This document shows, one piece after another, positions 9,635-19,398 of a DNA stretch of 64,000 nt. The translations under genes and the position numbers were made by a program. Positions within the stretch are counted from its first letter, which is position 1, and each line of letters opens with the position of its first letter. The DNA comes from Ketobacter alkanivorans (lineage in GTDB: Bacteria > Pseudomonadota > Gammaproteobacteria > Pseudomonadales > Ketobacteraceae), in assembly GCF_002863865.1 (NCBI RefSeq), contig NZ_CP022684.1, forward strand, positions 1,046,931 to 1,110,930, read 5' to 3'. The notes under the pieces were generated by a model. The model worked only from the letters and a program-made list of their open reading frames with translations. It did no database searches and was not told the DNA's origin.

Positions 9635-10216
9635 ATGTCAAAATCGCGAGCTATTACCGGCATCATATTGGCCGGAGGTGAAGGCCGCAGAATGGGAGGT
9701 CAGGATAAGGGCTGGCTACAACTTCAAGGCCTGCCGATGATTCGCAGGGCCATTGAGCGACTGCAGCCCCAGGTGGAGCAAATCGTTATCAGCGCCAACC
9801 GCAATTTAGATGCATACGCCAAACTGGATGCTCGTATTTACTCTGATGATACGCCTTATCAGGGCCCGCTAGGGGGAATCGCAGCCTGCCTTGAACACAT
9901 TGACACGGATTACGGTTTGATCGTGCCCACCGACGCACCGCTGATCCCAATTAACCTGGTGGAAAGTTTGAGCGCGCATATACCTGCCAAATTAATACTG
10001 TGTCGGGATGAAAAGCGTATGCAACCGCTGTTTGGGCTTTATCATCGCTCGTTGGCCGCGTCGATTAGAGCATTTCTGGCAGGAGGGGATCGTAAACTAA
10101 TGCTGTGGTGTGAGCAGCAAGACCCTGAAGTTGTCACGATCGGTGACAATAGTGCTTTCACGAATCTTAATACGCCGTCTGAATTGAGCGAATTTGAGAA
10201 AAAACTTCACATATAA
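9635..10216 (+). CDS. mobA: Molybdenum cofactor guanylyltransferase MobA
   Basis: Transfers GMP from GTP to molybdopterin to make the MGD form of the molybdenum cofactor in the cytoplasm. ATG 9635 is preceded by GGGAGA at good spacing and gives 193 aa. The nucleotide-binding loop LAGGEGRRMGGQDKGW is near residues 11-26, the metal-binding aspartate lies in VPTDAPL near residue 100, and the FTNLNTPSEL motif is near the C-terminus. It is divergent from the helicase gene (68 bases between starts). A likely client, a bis-MGD oxidoreductase, is encoded at 55.3 kb. Confidence 0.94.
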   Translation: MSKSRAITGIILAGGEGRRMGGQDKGWLQLQGLPMIRRAIERLQPQVEQIVISANRNLDAYAKLDARIYSDDTPYQGPLGGIAACLEHIDTDYGLIVPTDAPLIPINLVESLSAHIPAKLILCRDEKRMQPLFGLYHRSLAASIRAFLAGGDRKLMLWCEQQDPEVVTIGDNSAFTNLNTPSELSEFEKKLHI

Positions 10217-10218
10217 AC

Positions 10219-10247
10219 AAGAAAAGCCCCAAAAAGGGGCTTTCTTG
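10219..10247. terminator. Bidirectional intrinsic terminator, mobA / AlgP-like gene
   Basis: GCCCC and GGGGC arms around an A-rich loop, extended by A-rich and T-rich flanks (AAGAAAA...TTTCTT) on both sides. The gene stops point towards each other across it, so it can serve both mobA and the leftward histone-like gene. Confidence 0.85.
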
Positions 10248-10270
10248 TAGCACATCACATCAAACCGATA

Positions 10271-11074
10271 TTACGCTTTCTTTGGTCTGCCACGTGATAC
10301 TGCTTTTTTCTTGGCTGGAGCCTTCTTGGCGGCTGCTTTTTTGGCTGGTGCCTTTTTAGCAGCTACTTTCTTGGCTGGCGCCTTTTTAACGGCTTTCTTC
10401 TTGGCTGGTGCCTTTTTCTTGGCTGGAGCCTTAGGAGCCGCCGGTGCTGCAGCTTTCGCTACACGCTTTTTGGCAGGACGCTTCTTGGGCTTGGCAGTAG
10501 CCTTTTTAGCAATAGCCTTCTTCTTGGCGGCTGCTTTCTTGGCTTCGGCCTTGGCCTTGGCAACTTCTTTTCTTTCCTTCGCCTTCACTTTCTTGGCGTC
10601 GGCAGCTGCGCGAGACTTCTTCCAGCGAGCTTCGAAAGCATTTACTGCTTTCTTCAGATCCGCTTCAGCACGGCTGGAAACCGACTCGGCGAACTCTTTA
10701 ACGGCATGAACTGCTTTCTGTTCAGCTTCGATCACAGAAGCTTCAACTCGGGCAACTGCATGTCCCACTTTGGCGTGACGCAGAGCTTCGCGCTTTGCCT
10801 TGGCCTGCTCAGCAGCTTTAGCAGCGGCCTTTTTAGCAGACTCAGCAGAACGCTGGGCAGCTTTGGTGCCAGCTTTCTTGGCAGCCACAGCTTTGGTTTG
10901 AGCTTCTTTGCTTGCAGCAGCCGCTTTTTTGGTTGCTTCATTCAGTTCAGCTTGGACTTTAGATAATGCAGCTTCCGCTTTCTCCAGGATAGGATGCGCA
11001 GGTGCTGCCGCTTTTTTTGGAGCTGCTTTACGTACTGGACGTTTTTTCGCAGCGGCTTTTTTAGCTCTTGCCAT
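10271..11074 (-). CDS. Histone H1-like Lys/Ala-rich protein (AlgP-like)
   Basis: A 267-residue, very basic protein composed mostly of Lys and Ala. The middle region (residues about 25-185) is strongly helical, with a segment predicted to form coiled coil ([16 protein letters not shown]). The C-terminus (about 200-258) consists of KAPAKK / [10 protein letters not shown] repeats ending SRGRPKKA, an AT-hook-like motif. This matches the eukaryotic H1-tail-like proteins of pseudomonads (AlgP/AlgR3), which bind DNA and influence transcription of alginate genes. Whether it regulates anything specific here cannot be seen. It is transcribed alone, leftward, into the shared terminator. Confidence 0.85.
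   Translation of the reverse strand: MARAKKAAAKKRPVRKAAPKKAAAPAHPILEKAEAALSKVQAELNEATKKAAAASKEAQTKAVAAKKAGTKAAQRSAESAKKAAAKAAEQAKAKREALRHAKVGHAVARVEASVIEAEQKAVHAVKEFAESVSSRAEADLKKAVNAFEARWKKSRAAADAKKVKAKERKEVAKAKAEAKKAAAKKKAIAKKATAKPKKRPAKKRVAKAAAPAAPKAPAKKKAPAKKKAVKKAPAKKVAAKKAPAKKAAAKKAPAKKKAVSRGRPKKA
10300..10440 (-). repeat. Tandem KKAPAKK-coding repeat in AlgP-like gene
   Basis: Imperfect tandem units coding [16 protein letters not shown]. On the plus strand they read as repeated TTCTTGGCTGG(C/A)GCCTTT blocks of about 27-33 bases. Such repeats change length by slipped pairing in AlgP of Pseudomonas, so length may vary between strains. Confidence 0.75.
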
Positions 11075-11473
11075 GATTCTGTCTCCTCAGCTATGGCATT
11101 TTCAGGCACACACATTTACTCAGCTAGCAAAATGTGCTTAAAGAAAAAGTAGCACAAAAAAAATGCATGTGATACATACACATGGCAATATTATTTAATA
11201 ATTAATTTATTTCCAGTATAAAGCCCCTTTTTTTCCAAAAAACGATCTAAAAACTCCTCTTTTTTTATTTTTTGAACTGTTTTTAATTCAAAACAAGTCT
11301 TCTGTGCGCAAGCCATTTGTTCGCATCACTCACAACAAAAGGCAAAACAAAAATGAACAGCCGAGGCATCTATTAAGCATTCAATTTACCAGCAAGCTTG
11401 TTCTTGAATCGAATAACGGCATTGAAAACTTGCCCCACACCAACACCGCATCACTGATCAATCCAAATCTGGA
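11075..11473. other. AT-rich intergenic region between adk and AlgP-like gene
   Basis: About 400 bases, strikingly A/T-rich with long T and A runs (11150-11290). It must contain the promoter of the leftward AlgP-like gene. An open frame at 11304-11507 reads through the adk terminator, has no ribosome binding site and is not accepted. No other gene or RNA structure is evident. Confidence 0.45.
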
Positions 11474-11500
11474 CAAAAAAAAAGGCACCTCACGGTGCCT
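11474..11500 (-). terminator. Intrinsic terminator of adk
   Basis: On the minus strand a perfect 7-bp stem AGGCACC/GGTGCCT with a 4-base loop is followed by nine T residues, 23 bases beyond the adk stop. It is a textbook Rho-independent terminator. Confidence 0.93.
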
Positions 11501-11522
11501 TCTCTAATAATCTGCCGACTTT

Positions 11523-12537
<1,015 letters not shown>

Positions 12538-13944
12538 TCAGGCAGCCATATTATCAGCCAGATTGTCTAATTCGGGGCACAGCTCCATCACTTTATCCAA
12601 TACAGTCTCTGCATCTTCCCTTGTAATAAATTCGTTGCCCCATTCATCCAGTTCTGCCCCCGCCAAACCCGCATCACCAATGCCTTTCTGGGCCAGCAAC
12701 AGATTACTGAGACGAATCAGCGAGGCATATTCAGAGCATTCCCCCTCATATTCGTCATCGTGATGATGATAAGCGCACACACTGACAGCTTCTGGCAGAT
12801 TCCATTTTTCCAGCAGGTACCCCCCCATATGGTCATGCCCCAGACGAATAAATTGCTGTGCATCGCCACCAATCACCAGGCTTCGCTCTATATCCTGCAA
12901 TGAGCGTTGCGGGTAGCGTTCCAGCTCATGATTTAAGAGGCGAAACTCCTGAGGAAACAAATGCCCCATCAAAAGCACACCCAAATTATGGAGCAATCCG
13001 CACAGATACGCTCTGGCCGGGTTAATAACCCCCGGTCGGTTTATTTTTCGCGCCAGGCTTTGCGCCAGCACCGCACTGTAAAGCGCATGTTTCCAGAAAG
13101 CCCGCAGCCCCAGCGGCCCTTGTTGCGGAACAGAAAACGCCTTGCTTGATGCGATGCCCAACGCAATATTGCTGACCAACTCGAACCCCAGCACCCGTGT
13201 GATGGCATCCTGCACCGAATCCAGGTTGCCTCGGTAACCAAAATAAGGCGACCCTGCATAACGCATTACCTGAGCTGCAACACTCGGATCCAGTTCAATG
13301 GTGTCCGCCAGATCTGCAGCCGTACTCTCTGGGCTACTGGCCTGCTCCAAAAGACGCAAAGCCATTGCAGGGATCGGCGGCAGGCGCTGCAGCTTATCCA
13401 ATGCGTTGTAAATTGCGGTAATGGTACGAGGATCTTCTGCCGCCAGCGCGTCACTGGTTGCTGCGGAAAAAACAGAAGGATTAGAAATTACAGCTTTGGG
13501 ATAAGATTGATACAGTTTGGTCAGATTCGCGATATCAAAGCTGACCAACGCTCTATGACTGCCTCCGCGCATGAATATTCGAGGTTGATCGAACAGGCTG
13601 CGATCAATTATGCAGGGTAGATCATAGGGTTCCGCCACCGGAGGCTCAGCCCCTGGTTCTGAATCAAGAAACCAGGCCGACGTCTCCGCCTCATCCAAAT
13701 ACAAAAACTCCCTGCGCAGCAGAGCGGCCAAGCGATCCAGATCCAGCGAGCGGCTGAGGGGCAAAATCGCCATCAGAAACGCCTGTTTTTGTGTGCGCAG
13801 CAGAACCGGAACAGCAGTTTGCTCGGGATCAATACCCATTTCATCACACAGTTTGGACAGACTGGTTTCCAGCACATGAGGGTGCACGCGAAACTCCACT
13901 GCTTTCTTCTGTAAGTAGCGTCGCAGTGACTCAGCCATTTCCAT
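12538..13944 (-). CDS. YbaK-like domain fused to HDOD signalling domain
   Basis: 468 residues in two parts. Residues about 1-150 resemble the YbaK/ProX aminoacyl-tRNA deacylase fold: AVEFRVHPHVLE near 15-26, LPCIIDRSLFDQPRIFMRGG near 110-129 and LVSFDIANLTKLY near 134-146. Residues about 195-400 form an HDOD domain (LPPIPAMALRLLEQASSP, then a helical core with HNLGVLLMGHLFP), a degenerate HD-type fold used in bacterial signalling and often linked to c-di-GMP or surface behaviour. No receiver or output domain is present. It appears monocistronic. The pairing of the two domains suggests a sensor role for the deacylase-like part, but this is inference. Confidence 0.8.
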   Translation of the reverse strand: MEMAESLRRYLQKKAVEFRVHPHVLETSLSKLCDEMGIDPEQTAVPVLLRTQKQAFLMAILPLSRSLDLDRLAALLRREFLYLDEAETSAWFLDSEPGAEPPVAEPYDLPCIIDRSLFDQPRIFMRGGSHRALVSFDIANLTKLYQSYPKAVISNPSVFSAATSDALAAEDPRTITAIYNALDKLQRLPPIPAMALRLLEQASSPESTAADLADTIELDPSVAAQVMRYAGSPYFGYRGNLDSVQDAITRVLGFELVSNIALGIASSKAFSVPQQGPLGLRAFWKHALYSAVLAQSLARKINRPGVINPARAYLCGLLHNLGVLLMGHLFPQEFRLLNHELERYPQRSLQDIERSLVIGGDAQQFIRLGHDHMGGYLLEKWNLPEAVSVCAYHHHDDEYEGECSEYASLIRLSNLLLAQKGIGDAGLAGAELDEWGNEFITREDAETVLDKVMELCPELDNLADNMAA

Positions 13945-14113
13945 AAGCGCCTCGGAACAATTTAACCATCAATTAAAACAGTCTAGCCCCTACAGCAGGA
14001 CAGAATGGACTCAAGGCTGAATTGATTGCTCAGGATTAAAAAAACATCTCGTAACTGGTGAGACTTTAATCACAAAGGCGACAGTAGGCAGGAATAACAG
14101 AGTGAGCAGACAG

Positions 14114-14147
14114 AAAAAAGCCGTTCGATTCCAACAAAGAACGGCTT
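14114..14147 (-). terminator. Terminator of the ccmFGHI operon
   Basis: The inverted repeat AAGCCGTTC / GAACGGCTT, with a loop of about 12 bases, lies just beyond the ccmI stop. On the minus strand it is followed by a run of T residues (plus-strand A-run at 14114-14119). Confidence 0.85.
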
Positions 14148-14160
14148 CAAACAAACCACA

Positions 14161-15420
14161 TTAGGGCAATCGTGAATGAATATTCAACTCAACACGGTGC
14201 GAACCTTCCGAAACCGTTAACGGAAAAGGCTCTGCGCTCCAATCACCACTTTGTGGAATAGCGTTACCACTGGGGGAAATTCGCGCCTGTACCACTACCT
14301 CTTTAAATTTCGAAAGCGTCATGGCAGGCGTCATCGCATTGTTATCGTTCAATGTTGCCGAAACCGGCCAGCCAGACACGGGTTGACGCACCACAGCCAG
14401 GGGCATCGGCGGGCCATTGGCGGCTTTTGCATAGATAAAGAGCACATCCGTCGGGTTGAGATTCGCCTTCACCTCATCTGATACGTCAACCGTCACCACA
14501 ACTTCTGGCCCAGCTGCCACCTCTTGAGTGGCACCGCTCGATTGCGCCATCTCATTACGTGCTACCTCAATACTACGCTGCAACAACTCAGCGGCTCTGG
14601 GGTCAACCTGCTCCCGATTAAGATAAAGCTCCCAAACATGAATGGCTGATTTAAAGTCGCCATCCTGAAACATCGCCATGCCCATGGTCATATACGGCTT
14701 GGGGTTATCGGGCTGGGCGCGCATGACCTGCTCCAGCGTACGACGTATTTCAGGCGTCATGTTACCTCCGTTGGCCGCGAGGGTAGCCTGCGTAAACCCC
14801 AATACGTAATCCACATTATTGGGGCTTAGGCCCAGCGCACGGCTAAAAGCCAGCTCACTCTGCTGAGGCATTTGTACCTGCAGGTAACTGACCCCCAGCA
14901 AGTACCAGCCCTGATCATCTTCGGGGTTCGACTGTAACTGACGTTGCAGTGCACGAATAAAATCATCAACACCTATATCTTCTTTTTCCACGGCCTCAAA
15001 GTTTCCGGCCATCATCATCGGCATCACCCGCTGCATGCGCTGCTCTGTGCTGAACCATTCTTTCAGCTCTGGGTGATACCCTTCTGTCCAATACACCAAA
15101 AACGCCGCAGCAGGCACCAGCAACACCACAGGCCAGATCATCCACTTACCGCCCTGACCGCGTCGCCTGCCTAGCTCGCTTACCCCAACATCACTCAAAA
15201 GAGTCAGCTCAAGCTCCTGTTTCAACTGATCGTATTCGGATTGCACGATGCGTCCATCAATCAGATCCTGATCCAGTTCTTTCAGGCGATCTTTAAACAC
15301 CATGGCATTGATTACATCGCCAGAAAGCTCCTGTTTAGGGCGAAAATTCAAGACCGGGAGAATGATTATCAGCACGCCAACAATGGTCATGGCACCCAGC
15401 GCTACCCACATCAGGGTCAT
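14161..15420 (-). CDS. ccmI: Cytochrome c biogenesis protein CcmI
   Basis: Membrane protein that holds apocytochrome c for haem attachment by CcmF/CcmH. It has 419 residues. Two hydrophobic segments lie at about 5-25 and 93-112, enclosing a cytoplasmic loop with the coiled-coil-like sequence FKDRLKELDQDLIDGRI. A periplasmic TPR part follows (GWYLLGVSYLQVQMPQQSELAFSRAL near 170-195), then a C-terminal beta-rich domain. This is the CycH-type layout found when CcmH and CcmI are separate proteins, as in pseudomonads. Last gene of the operon, before the terminator. Confidence 0.93.
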   Translation of the reverse strand: MTLMWVALGAMTIVGVLIIILPVLNFRPKQELSGDVINAMVFKDRLKELDQDLIDGRIVQSEYDQLKQELELTLLSDVGVSELGRRRGQGGKWMIWPVVLLVPAAAFLVYWTEGYHPELKEWFSTEQRMQRVMPMMMAGNFEAVEKEDIGVDDFIRALQRQLQSNPEDDQGWYLLGVSYLQVQMPQQSELAFSRALGLSPNNVDYVLGFTQATLAANGGNMTPEIRRTLEQVMRAQPDNPKPYMTMGMAMFQDGDFKSAIHVWELYLNREQVDPRAAELLQRSIEVARNEMAQSSGATQEVAAGPEVVVTVDVSDEVKANLNPTDVLFIYAKAANGPPMPLAVVRQPVSGWPVSATLNDNNAMTPAMTLSKFKEVVVQARISPSGNAIPQSGDWSAEPFPLTVSEGSHRVELNIHSRLP

Positions 15421-15457
15421 AATCGGATTCCTTTAATTCAGTTCAGGGGTGAAATTA

Positions 15458-15919
15458 TCAACGATCAATGTCATCGAGCTTTTTCAGCAGATCTTCGACC
15501 TTGCGATGCTTATCTGCATCAATGACAACCGGCTTAGACGGTTTCGCACTGAGTTTTCGTGCCAGCAGAATAACCACGGTAATCAACGCAATAGCAAACG
15601 GCCCAAACCACAAAAACCAGGTGGATGGCTTTATGGGAGGGCGATAGGTAATAAAGTCACCGTAGCGCTCCACCATATAATCCGTGATTTCGCCATTACT
15701 GCGGCCCTCGTTTATTAACTTATAGACACGATCTTTGATGTCTTTCGCCAAACCCGCGTTAGAGTCGGATACGTTCTGATTCTGGCATTTAGGGCAACGC
15801 AGCTCTTCTACCATCACTCTAAAACGCTGCTCATCGTCATTATTCTTAAATTCATACGCATCAATGGTGGCAAATACACTGCTGCTTGCCAGCATGAATA
15901 CCCATAGCAACCGAATCAT
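15458..15919 (-). CDS. ccmH: Cytochrome c biogenesis protein CcmH (thiol-disulfide subunit)
   Basis: Periplasmic, membrane-anchored protein that reduces or holds the apocytochrome CXXCH cysteines. I start at ATG 15919, which overlaps the ccmG stop by four bases (ATGA); this gives 153 aa. A signal peptide (about 1-18, ending SSVFA) is followed by the family signature LRCPKCQNQNVSDSNAGLAKD with the CXXC pair. A C-terminal membrane helix, WFLWFGPFAIALITVVILLA, is near 105-124. The short form is complemented by separate CcmI downstream. Confidence 0.94.
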   Translation of the reverse strand: MIRLLWVFMLASSSVFATIDAYEFKNNDDEQRFRVMVEELRCPKCQNQNVSDSNAGLAKDIKDRVYKLINEGRSNGEITDYMVERYGDFITYRPPIKPSTWFLWFGPFAIALITVVILLARKLSAKPSKPVVIDADKHRKVEDLLKKLDDIDR

Positions 15920-16452
15920 GGTTTGCCTCCCATTTCCTGCCATTTAGGCCACAGTAATTCGCGCCAGTTTTGCGGCGTAATCACACCCACATGGCGATAA
16001 CGAATCACCCCGTCTGCATCAATCAGATACGTTTCCGGCGCGCCATAAACCCCTAAATCAAGGCCTAAATCTCCGCCTTCATCATAAATATTGTACTTGA
16101 ATGGATTGCCATGGATTTCCAGATACTTCAGGGCCGCCTGCCTGACATCTTTGTAATTCAAACCGACAATGGTAATACCGTTTTTAGCCAGCTCATTTAA
16201 CACCGGGTGCTCCACCTGGCAGGAAGGACACCAAGTGGCCCATACATTCAACAACAACGGCCCCTTCAACTGTCGCTCTGTCAGTAGCTGGGCCGGATCT
16301 TCCAACCCAGGCAAGGAATACGCCGGAACCCGTTGGTCGATACGAGTAGAAGGTAGTAAAGAAGGGTCAGAATTGAGCGCTTCAAGAAAGAAGTATCCCA
16401 ACACCACAAATGCAATAAACGGAATCGAAAACAACAGTTTGCTACGACTCAT
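15916..16452 (-). CDS. ccmG: Thiol:disulfide interchange protein CcmG (DsbE)
   Basis: Membrane-anchored periplasmic thioredoxin that supplies reductant to the cytochrome c maturation system. It has 178 residues: an N-terminal membrane anchor at about 8-26, then a thioredoxin fold with active site WATWCPSCQVEHP near residues 73-85 and the cis-proline region YGAPETYLID near 136-145. It overlaps ccmF by four bases upstream and ccmH by four downstream, so translation of the three is coupled. Confidence 0.95.
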   Translation of the reverse strand: MSRSKLLFSIPFIAFVVLGYFFLEALNSDPSLLPSTRIDQRVPAYSLPGLEDPAQLLTERQLKGPLLLNVWATWCPSCQVEHPVLNELAKNGITIVGLNYKDVRQAALKYLEIHGNPFKYNIYDEGGDLGLDLGVYGAPETYLIDADGVIRYRHVGVITPQNWRELLWPKWQEMGGKP

Positions 16453-18437
16453 GCCGCATTGCCCCCCATCAAACCGGACGCTGCATTGGCCACCCTCTGC
16501 TTAACCTTGACTCGGTAGCGACGATCGCTCATAGCAACAAAACCACCCAGCGCCATAATCATGCCACCACCCCACACCCAGCGCATAAAGGGTTTAAAAT
16601 ATATCCGCACCGCCCAGCTGCCATCGGCCAACGGCTCACCCAAGGCCACGTATAGGTCACGGGTAAAGCCTGCATCTATGGCCGCTTCTGTCATCATATC
16701 TTTACGTACATGATAGCGACGCTTTTCCGGGGTCAGAATAGCGATGTGCTCACCATCCTGGGTCACAGAAACAATGCCTCGAGTAGCGAAGTAATTAGGG
16801 CCTTCAACATCTTTGACCCCTTCAAACACAAAGTGATACGGGCCAATGTTCACCTCATCACCCGCACTCATGCGCACATCCCGCTCAACATCATAGTTGG
16901 CCGTCATGGCTACACCCGCCACGGTTATGGCCATGCCGATATGCGCAATAACCATACCCCGATAGCTCAGCGACAAGCGCTTGAAGCCCGCAACAACACC
17001 AGCCTTGGCTGTGCGAATCTTTTTCCACATTTCGAACAAGGAATGGAAAACCACCCACACGCATAACAATAACGTAACAAACACCAGCCAGTTCCAGCCT
17101 TCATCAAACAACCACAGGCCAAGCGCTGCGGCCGAAGCAGAAATAACAAACGCCTGAATCATAGTGGTACGCAGCAAAGCAGCATTATGACGTTTCCAGT
17201 TCACCAGGGGCCCAATGGCTGAAAAGGCCATCAACACCAGAGTAATAGGCGCAAACATCGTATTAAAGAACGGCTCGCCCACAGAGATTTTGCCCAATTC
17301 CAGCACATCAAACAGGATGGGGCTTAGGGTTCCTGCCAACACCACACCGGTAGCGCAAATCAGAATAATGTTATTGATCAACAAGAACACTTCACGAGAG
17401 AACAAATCGTAATTGCTTTCACTGTTTAAGGACTGGGCTCGCAGCGCAAACAGCAACAAGGATCCCCCCACCACCAGCAACAGGAACACCAGAATAAAGA
17501 ACCCACGGGTTGGATCCGCGGCAAACGCATGCACCGACGTCAACACACCGGAGCGCACCAGGAACGTACCCAACAAACTGAGGGAAAACGCCAAAATAGC
17601 CAGTAGCACGGTCCAGGCTTTAAATACACCACGCTTCTCAGTCACTGCCAGGGAGTGCATCAACGCAGTTCCGGCTAACCAAGGCATAAAAGAGGCATTC
17701 TCTACTGGGTCCCAGAACCACCAACCGCCCCAGCCCAATTCGTAATACGCCCACCAGCTGCCCAGAGCGATACCAATAGTCAGAAAACACCAGGCGACTA
17801 TTGTCCAAGGGCGCGACCAACGAGCCCAGGCACTGTCCAGCCTTCCCCCCAACAACCCGGCGATGGCGAACGCAAAAGCAACTGAAAAGCCCACATACCC
17901 CATATACAGCATGGGCGGATGCACAATCAGTCCGGGATCTTGCAACAGCGGATTCAAATCACCACCATCGGGAGGAAAATCAGGTAGCAGGCGAGAAAAC
18001 GGATTAGAGGTAAACAGCAGGAATGAATTGAAACCGATAGCAATCAACCCCATCACCCCCAGCACTCGGGATGACACGACAACAGGCAGGTGATGGCTCC
18101 AAATGGCTACCGCAGCCGTCCAACCGGCAAGCACCAAAGCCCACAACAGCAACGAGCCTTCGTGCCCACCCCAAACCGCTGAGATCTTGTATCCCACCGG
18201 CAGTAAGGTGTTGGACTGGTTAGCCACGTAGGAAACCGTAAAGTCGTTAACCAAAAAGCTATACGCCAGCATCACAAATGCCAACAACAGGAAAGCAAAC
18301 TGCCCATACGCCGCTGGCCTGGCCACCGCCATCCAGCGCTCATTTTGGAGCCCGGCTCCAACCAGAGGTAACACCGCTTGCACCACGGCCAAGATCATGG
18401 CCATCACAATAGCAAAATGCCCGATTTCTGGAATCAC
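16449..18437 (-). CDS. ccmF: Haem lyase subunit CcmF
   Basis: Large integral membrane subunit of cytochrome c haem ligation. It has 662 residues with about 14 hydrophobic segments. The tryptophan-rich WWD haem-binding motif is visible as GWGGWWFWDPVENASFMPWL near residues 233-252, with conserved periplasmic His contexts (VHPPMLYMGY near 171). It is the first gene of this operon; the usual upstream ccmABCDE genes are absent and fabA lies divergently upstream. Confidence 0.96.
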   Translation of the reverse strand: MIPEIGHFAIVMAMILAVVQAVLPLVGAGLQNERWMAVARPAAYGQFAFLLLAFVMLAYSFLVNDFTVSYVANQSNTLLPVGYKISAVWGGHEGSLLLWALVLAGWTAAVAIWSHHLPVVVSSRVLGVMGLIAIGFNSFLLFTSNPFSRLLPDFPPDGGDLNPLLQDPGLIVHPPMLYMGYVGFSVAFAFAIAGLLGGRLDSAWARWSRPWTIVAWCFLTIGIALGSWWAYYELGWGGWWFWDPVENASFMPWLAGTALMHSLAVTEKRGVFKAWTVLLAILAFSLSLLGTFLVRSGVLTSVHAFAADPTRGFFILVFLLLVVGGSLLLFALRAQSLNSESNYDLFSREVFLLINNIILICATGVVLAGTLSPILFDVLELGKISVGEPFFNTMFAPITLVLMAFSAIGPLVNWKRHNAALLRTTMIQAFVISASAAALGLWLFDEGWNWLVFVTLLLCVWVVFHSLFEMWKKIRTAKAGVVAGFKRLSLSYRGMVIAHIGMAITVAGVAMTANYDVERDVRMSAGDEVNIGPYHFVFEGVKDVEGPNYFATRGIVSVTQDGEHIAILTPEKRRYHVRKDMMTEAAIDAGFTRDLYVALGEPLADGSWAVRIYFKPFMRWVWGGGMIMALGGFVAMSDRRYRVKVKQRVANAASGLMGGNAA

Positions 18438-18832
18438 GCGCCAACCTCTCTCTCAATTGCAATGTAAGTTGCGATACCCACAGTAAAAAACGCCGCTAAC
18501 CTTACCATAAACCCCACCTACGCCCTAGTATTGGGCGCTGTGAGAAGCTGCTGTCAAGCAATCAAAGTCAGCAAACCGGCGCGACAACAGCCTAATCTGC
18601 CAAGTCTGAAACACATTCCCACACAATTTAGAGGATCAGGTTGTCGATTCTTGACCCCAGAACCGCTAACATGTGTGACTGAAAATAAAGCGTAATTTTG
18701 CGCAGGCTGCAGTCAGCTCGAGCCCAATAACAATAACAACACGAAGCGTTGGCCTGGCAATTGGGAATGCCATCTCGAACATCGACTTATCAGCCTGATG
18801 ATTCTTTTCACTAACAAGACCTCAGATTACTC
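18438..18832. other. Divergent intergenic region ccmF / fabA
   Basis: 395 bases that must carry promoters for the leftward ccm operon and rightward fabAB. A small hairpin CGCCC-7 nt-GGGCG (18521-18537) and a TTGACC (near 18652) are present, but I cannot assign a full promoter or a FabR/DesT-like operator with confidence. No open frame looks real. Confidence 0.4.
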
Positions 18833-19348
18833 ATGAATCAAAAAAGCTCTTACACCCTCGAAGAACTCTTGGACTGCGGACACGGCAAAATGTTCGGTCC
18901 CGGTAATGCTCGTTTACCATTACCCAACATGCTGATGATGGATCGGATCACCAACATCACAGCGGATGGTGGCGAACATGGCAAAGGCGAAATCATCGCC
19001 GAGCTGGATATCACCCCAGAACTATGGTTCTTCGCCTGTCACTTTGAAGAAGATCCGGTAATGCCCGGTTGTTTGGGCCTGGACGCAATGTGGCAGCTGA
19101 TCGGCTTCTTCCTCGGCTGGAAAGGCAATAAAGGACGTGGCCGCGCACTGGGTGCCGGTGAGGTGAAATTCTTCGGCCAGGTACTGCCTACCGCCAAGAA
19201 AGTACGTTACGAAATTCAGATGAAGCGCGTAATCGAACGCAAACTGGTGATGGGTATCGGCGATGCCTCACTGCAGGTAGATGGCCGTGAAATTTATACC
19301 GCCAAGGATCTGCGTGTAGGGCTGTTCACCTCCACCGACGGCTTCTGA
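18833..19348 (+). CDS. fabA: 3-hydroxydecanoyl-ACP dehydratase/isomerase FabA
   Basis: Bifunctional enzyme that dehydrates 3-hydroxydecanoyl-ACP and isomerises trans-2- to cis-3-decenoyl-ACP, the branch point to unsaturated fatty acids. It has 171 residues, exactly the usual length. The catalytic histidine is in [20 protein letters not shown] (near residues 67-86), which also carries the conserved Asp. Followed 50 bases later by fabB, with which it surely forms an operon. Confidence 0.98.
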   Translation: MNQKSSYTLEELLDCGHGKMFGPGNARLPLPNMLMMDRITNITADGGEHGKGEIIAELDITPELWFFACHFEEDPVMPGCLGLDAMWQLIGFFLGWKGNKGRGRALGAGEVKFFGQVLPTAKKVRYEIQMKRVIERKLVMGIGDASLQVDGREIYTAKDLRVGLFTSTDGF

Positions 19349-19398
19349 TCAAGAACAATATAACGACAACAAACGCGACACACAGAAAGGGTATTACC

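Noticed and set aside
10300-10440. Short regularly repeated units considered as a CRISPR array
   Set aside because: Repeats are in frame, imperfect, without unique spacers, and encode KKAPAKK; no cas genes are present.
10311-10709. Plus-strand frame coding a Phe/Leu/Ala-rich, membrane-like peptide
   Set aside because: Antisense of the Lys/Ala repeats of the AlgP-like gene; hydrophobic only because AAG/GCC reverse to CTT/GGC.
11304-11507. Small plus-strand open frame (67 codons)
   Set aside because: No ribosome binding site, runs through the adk terminator, and lies in AT-rich intergenic DNA.
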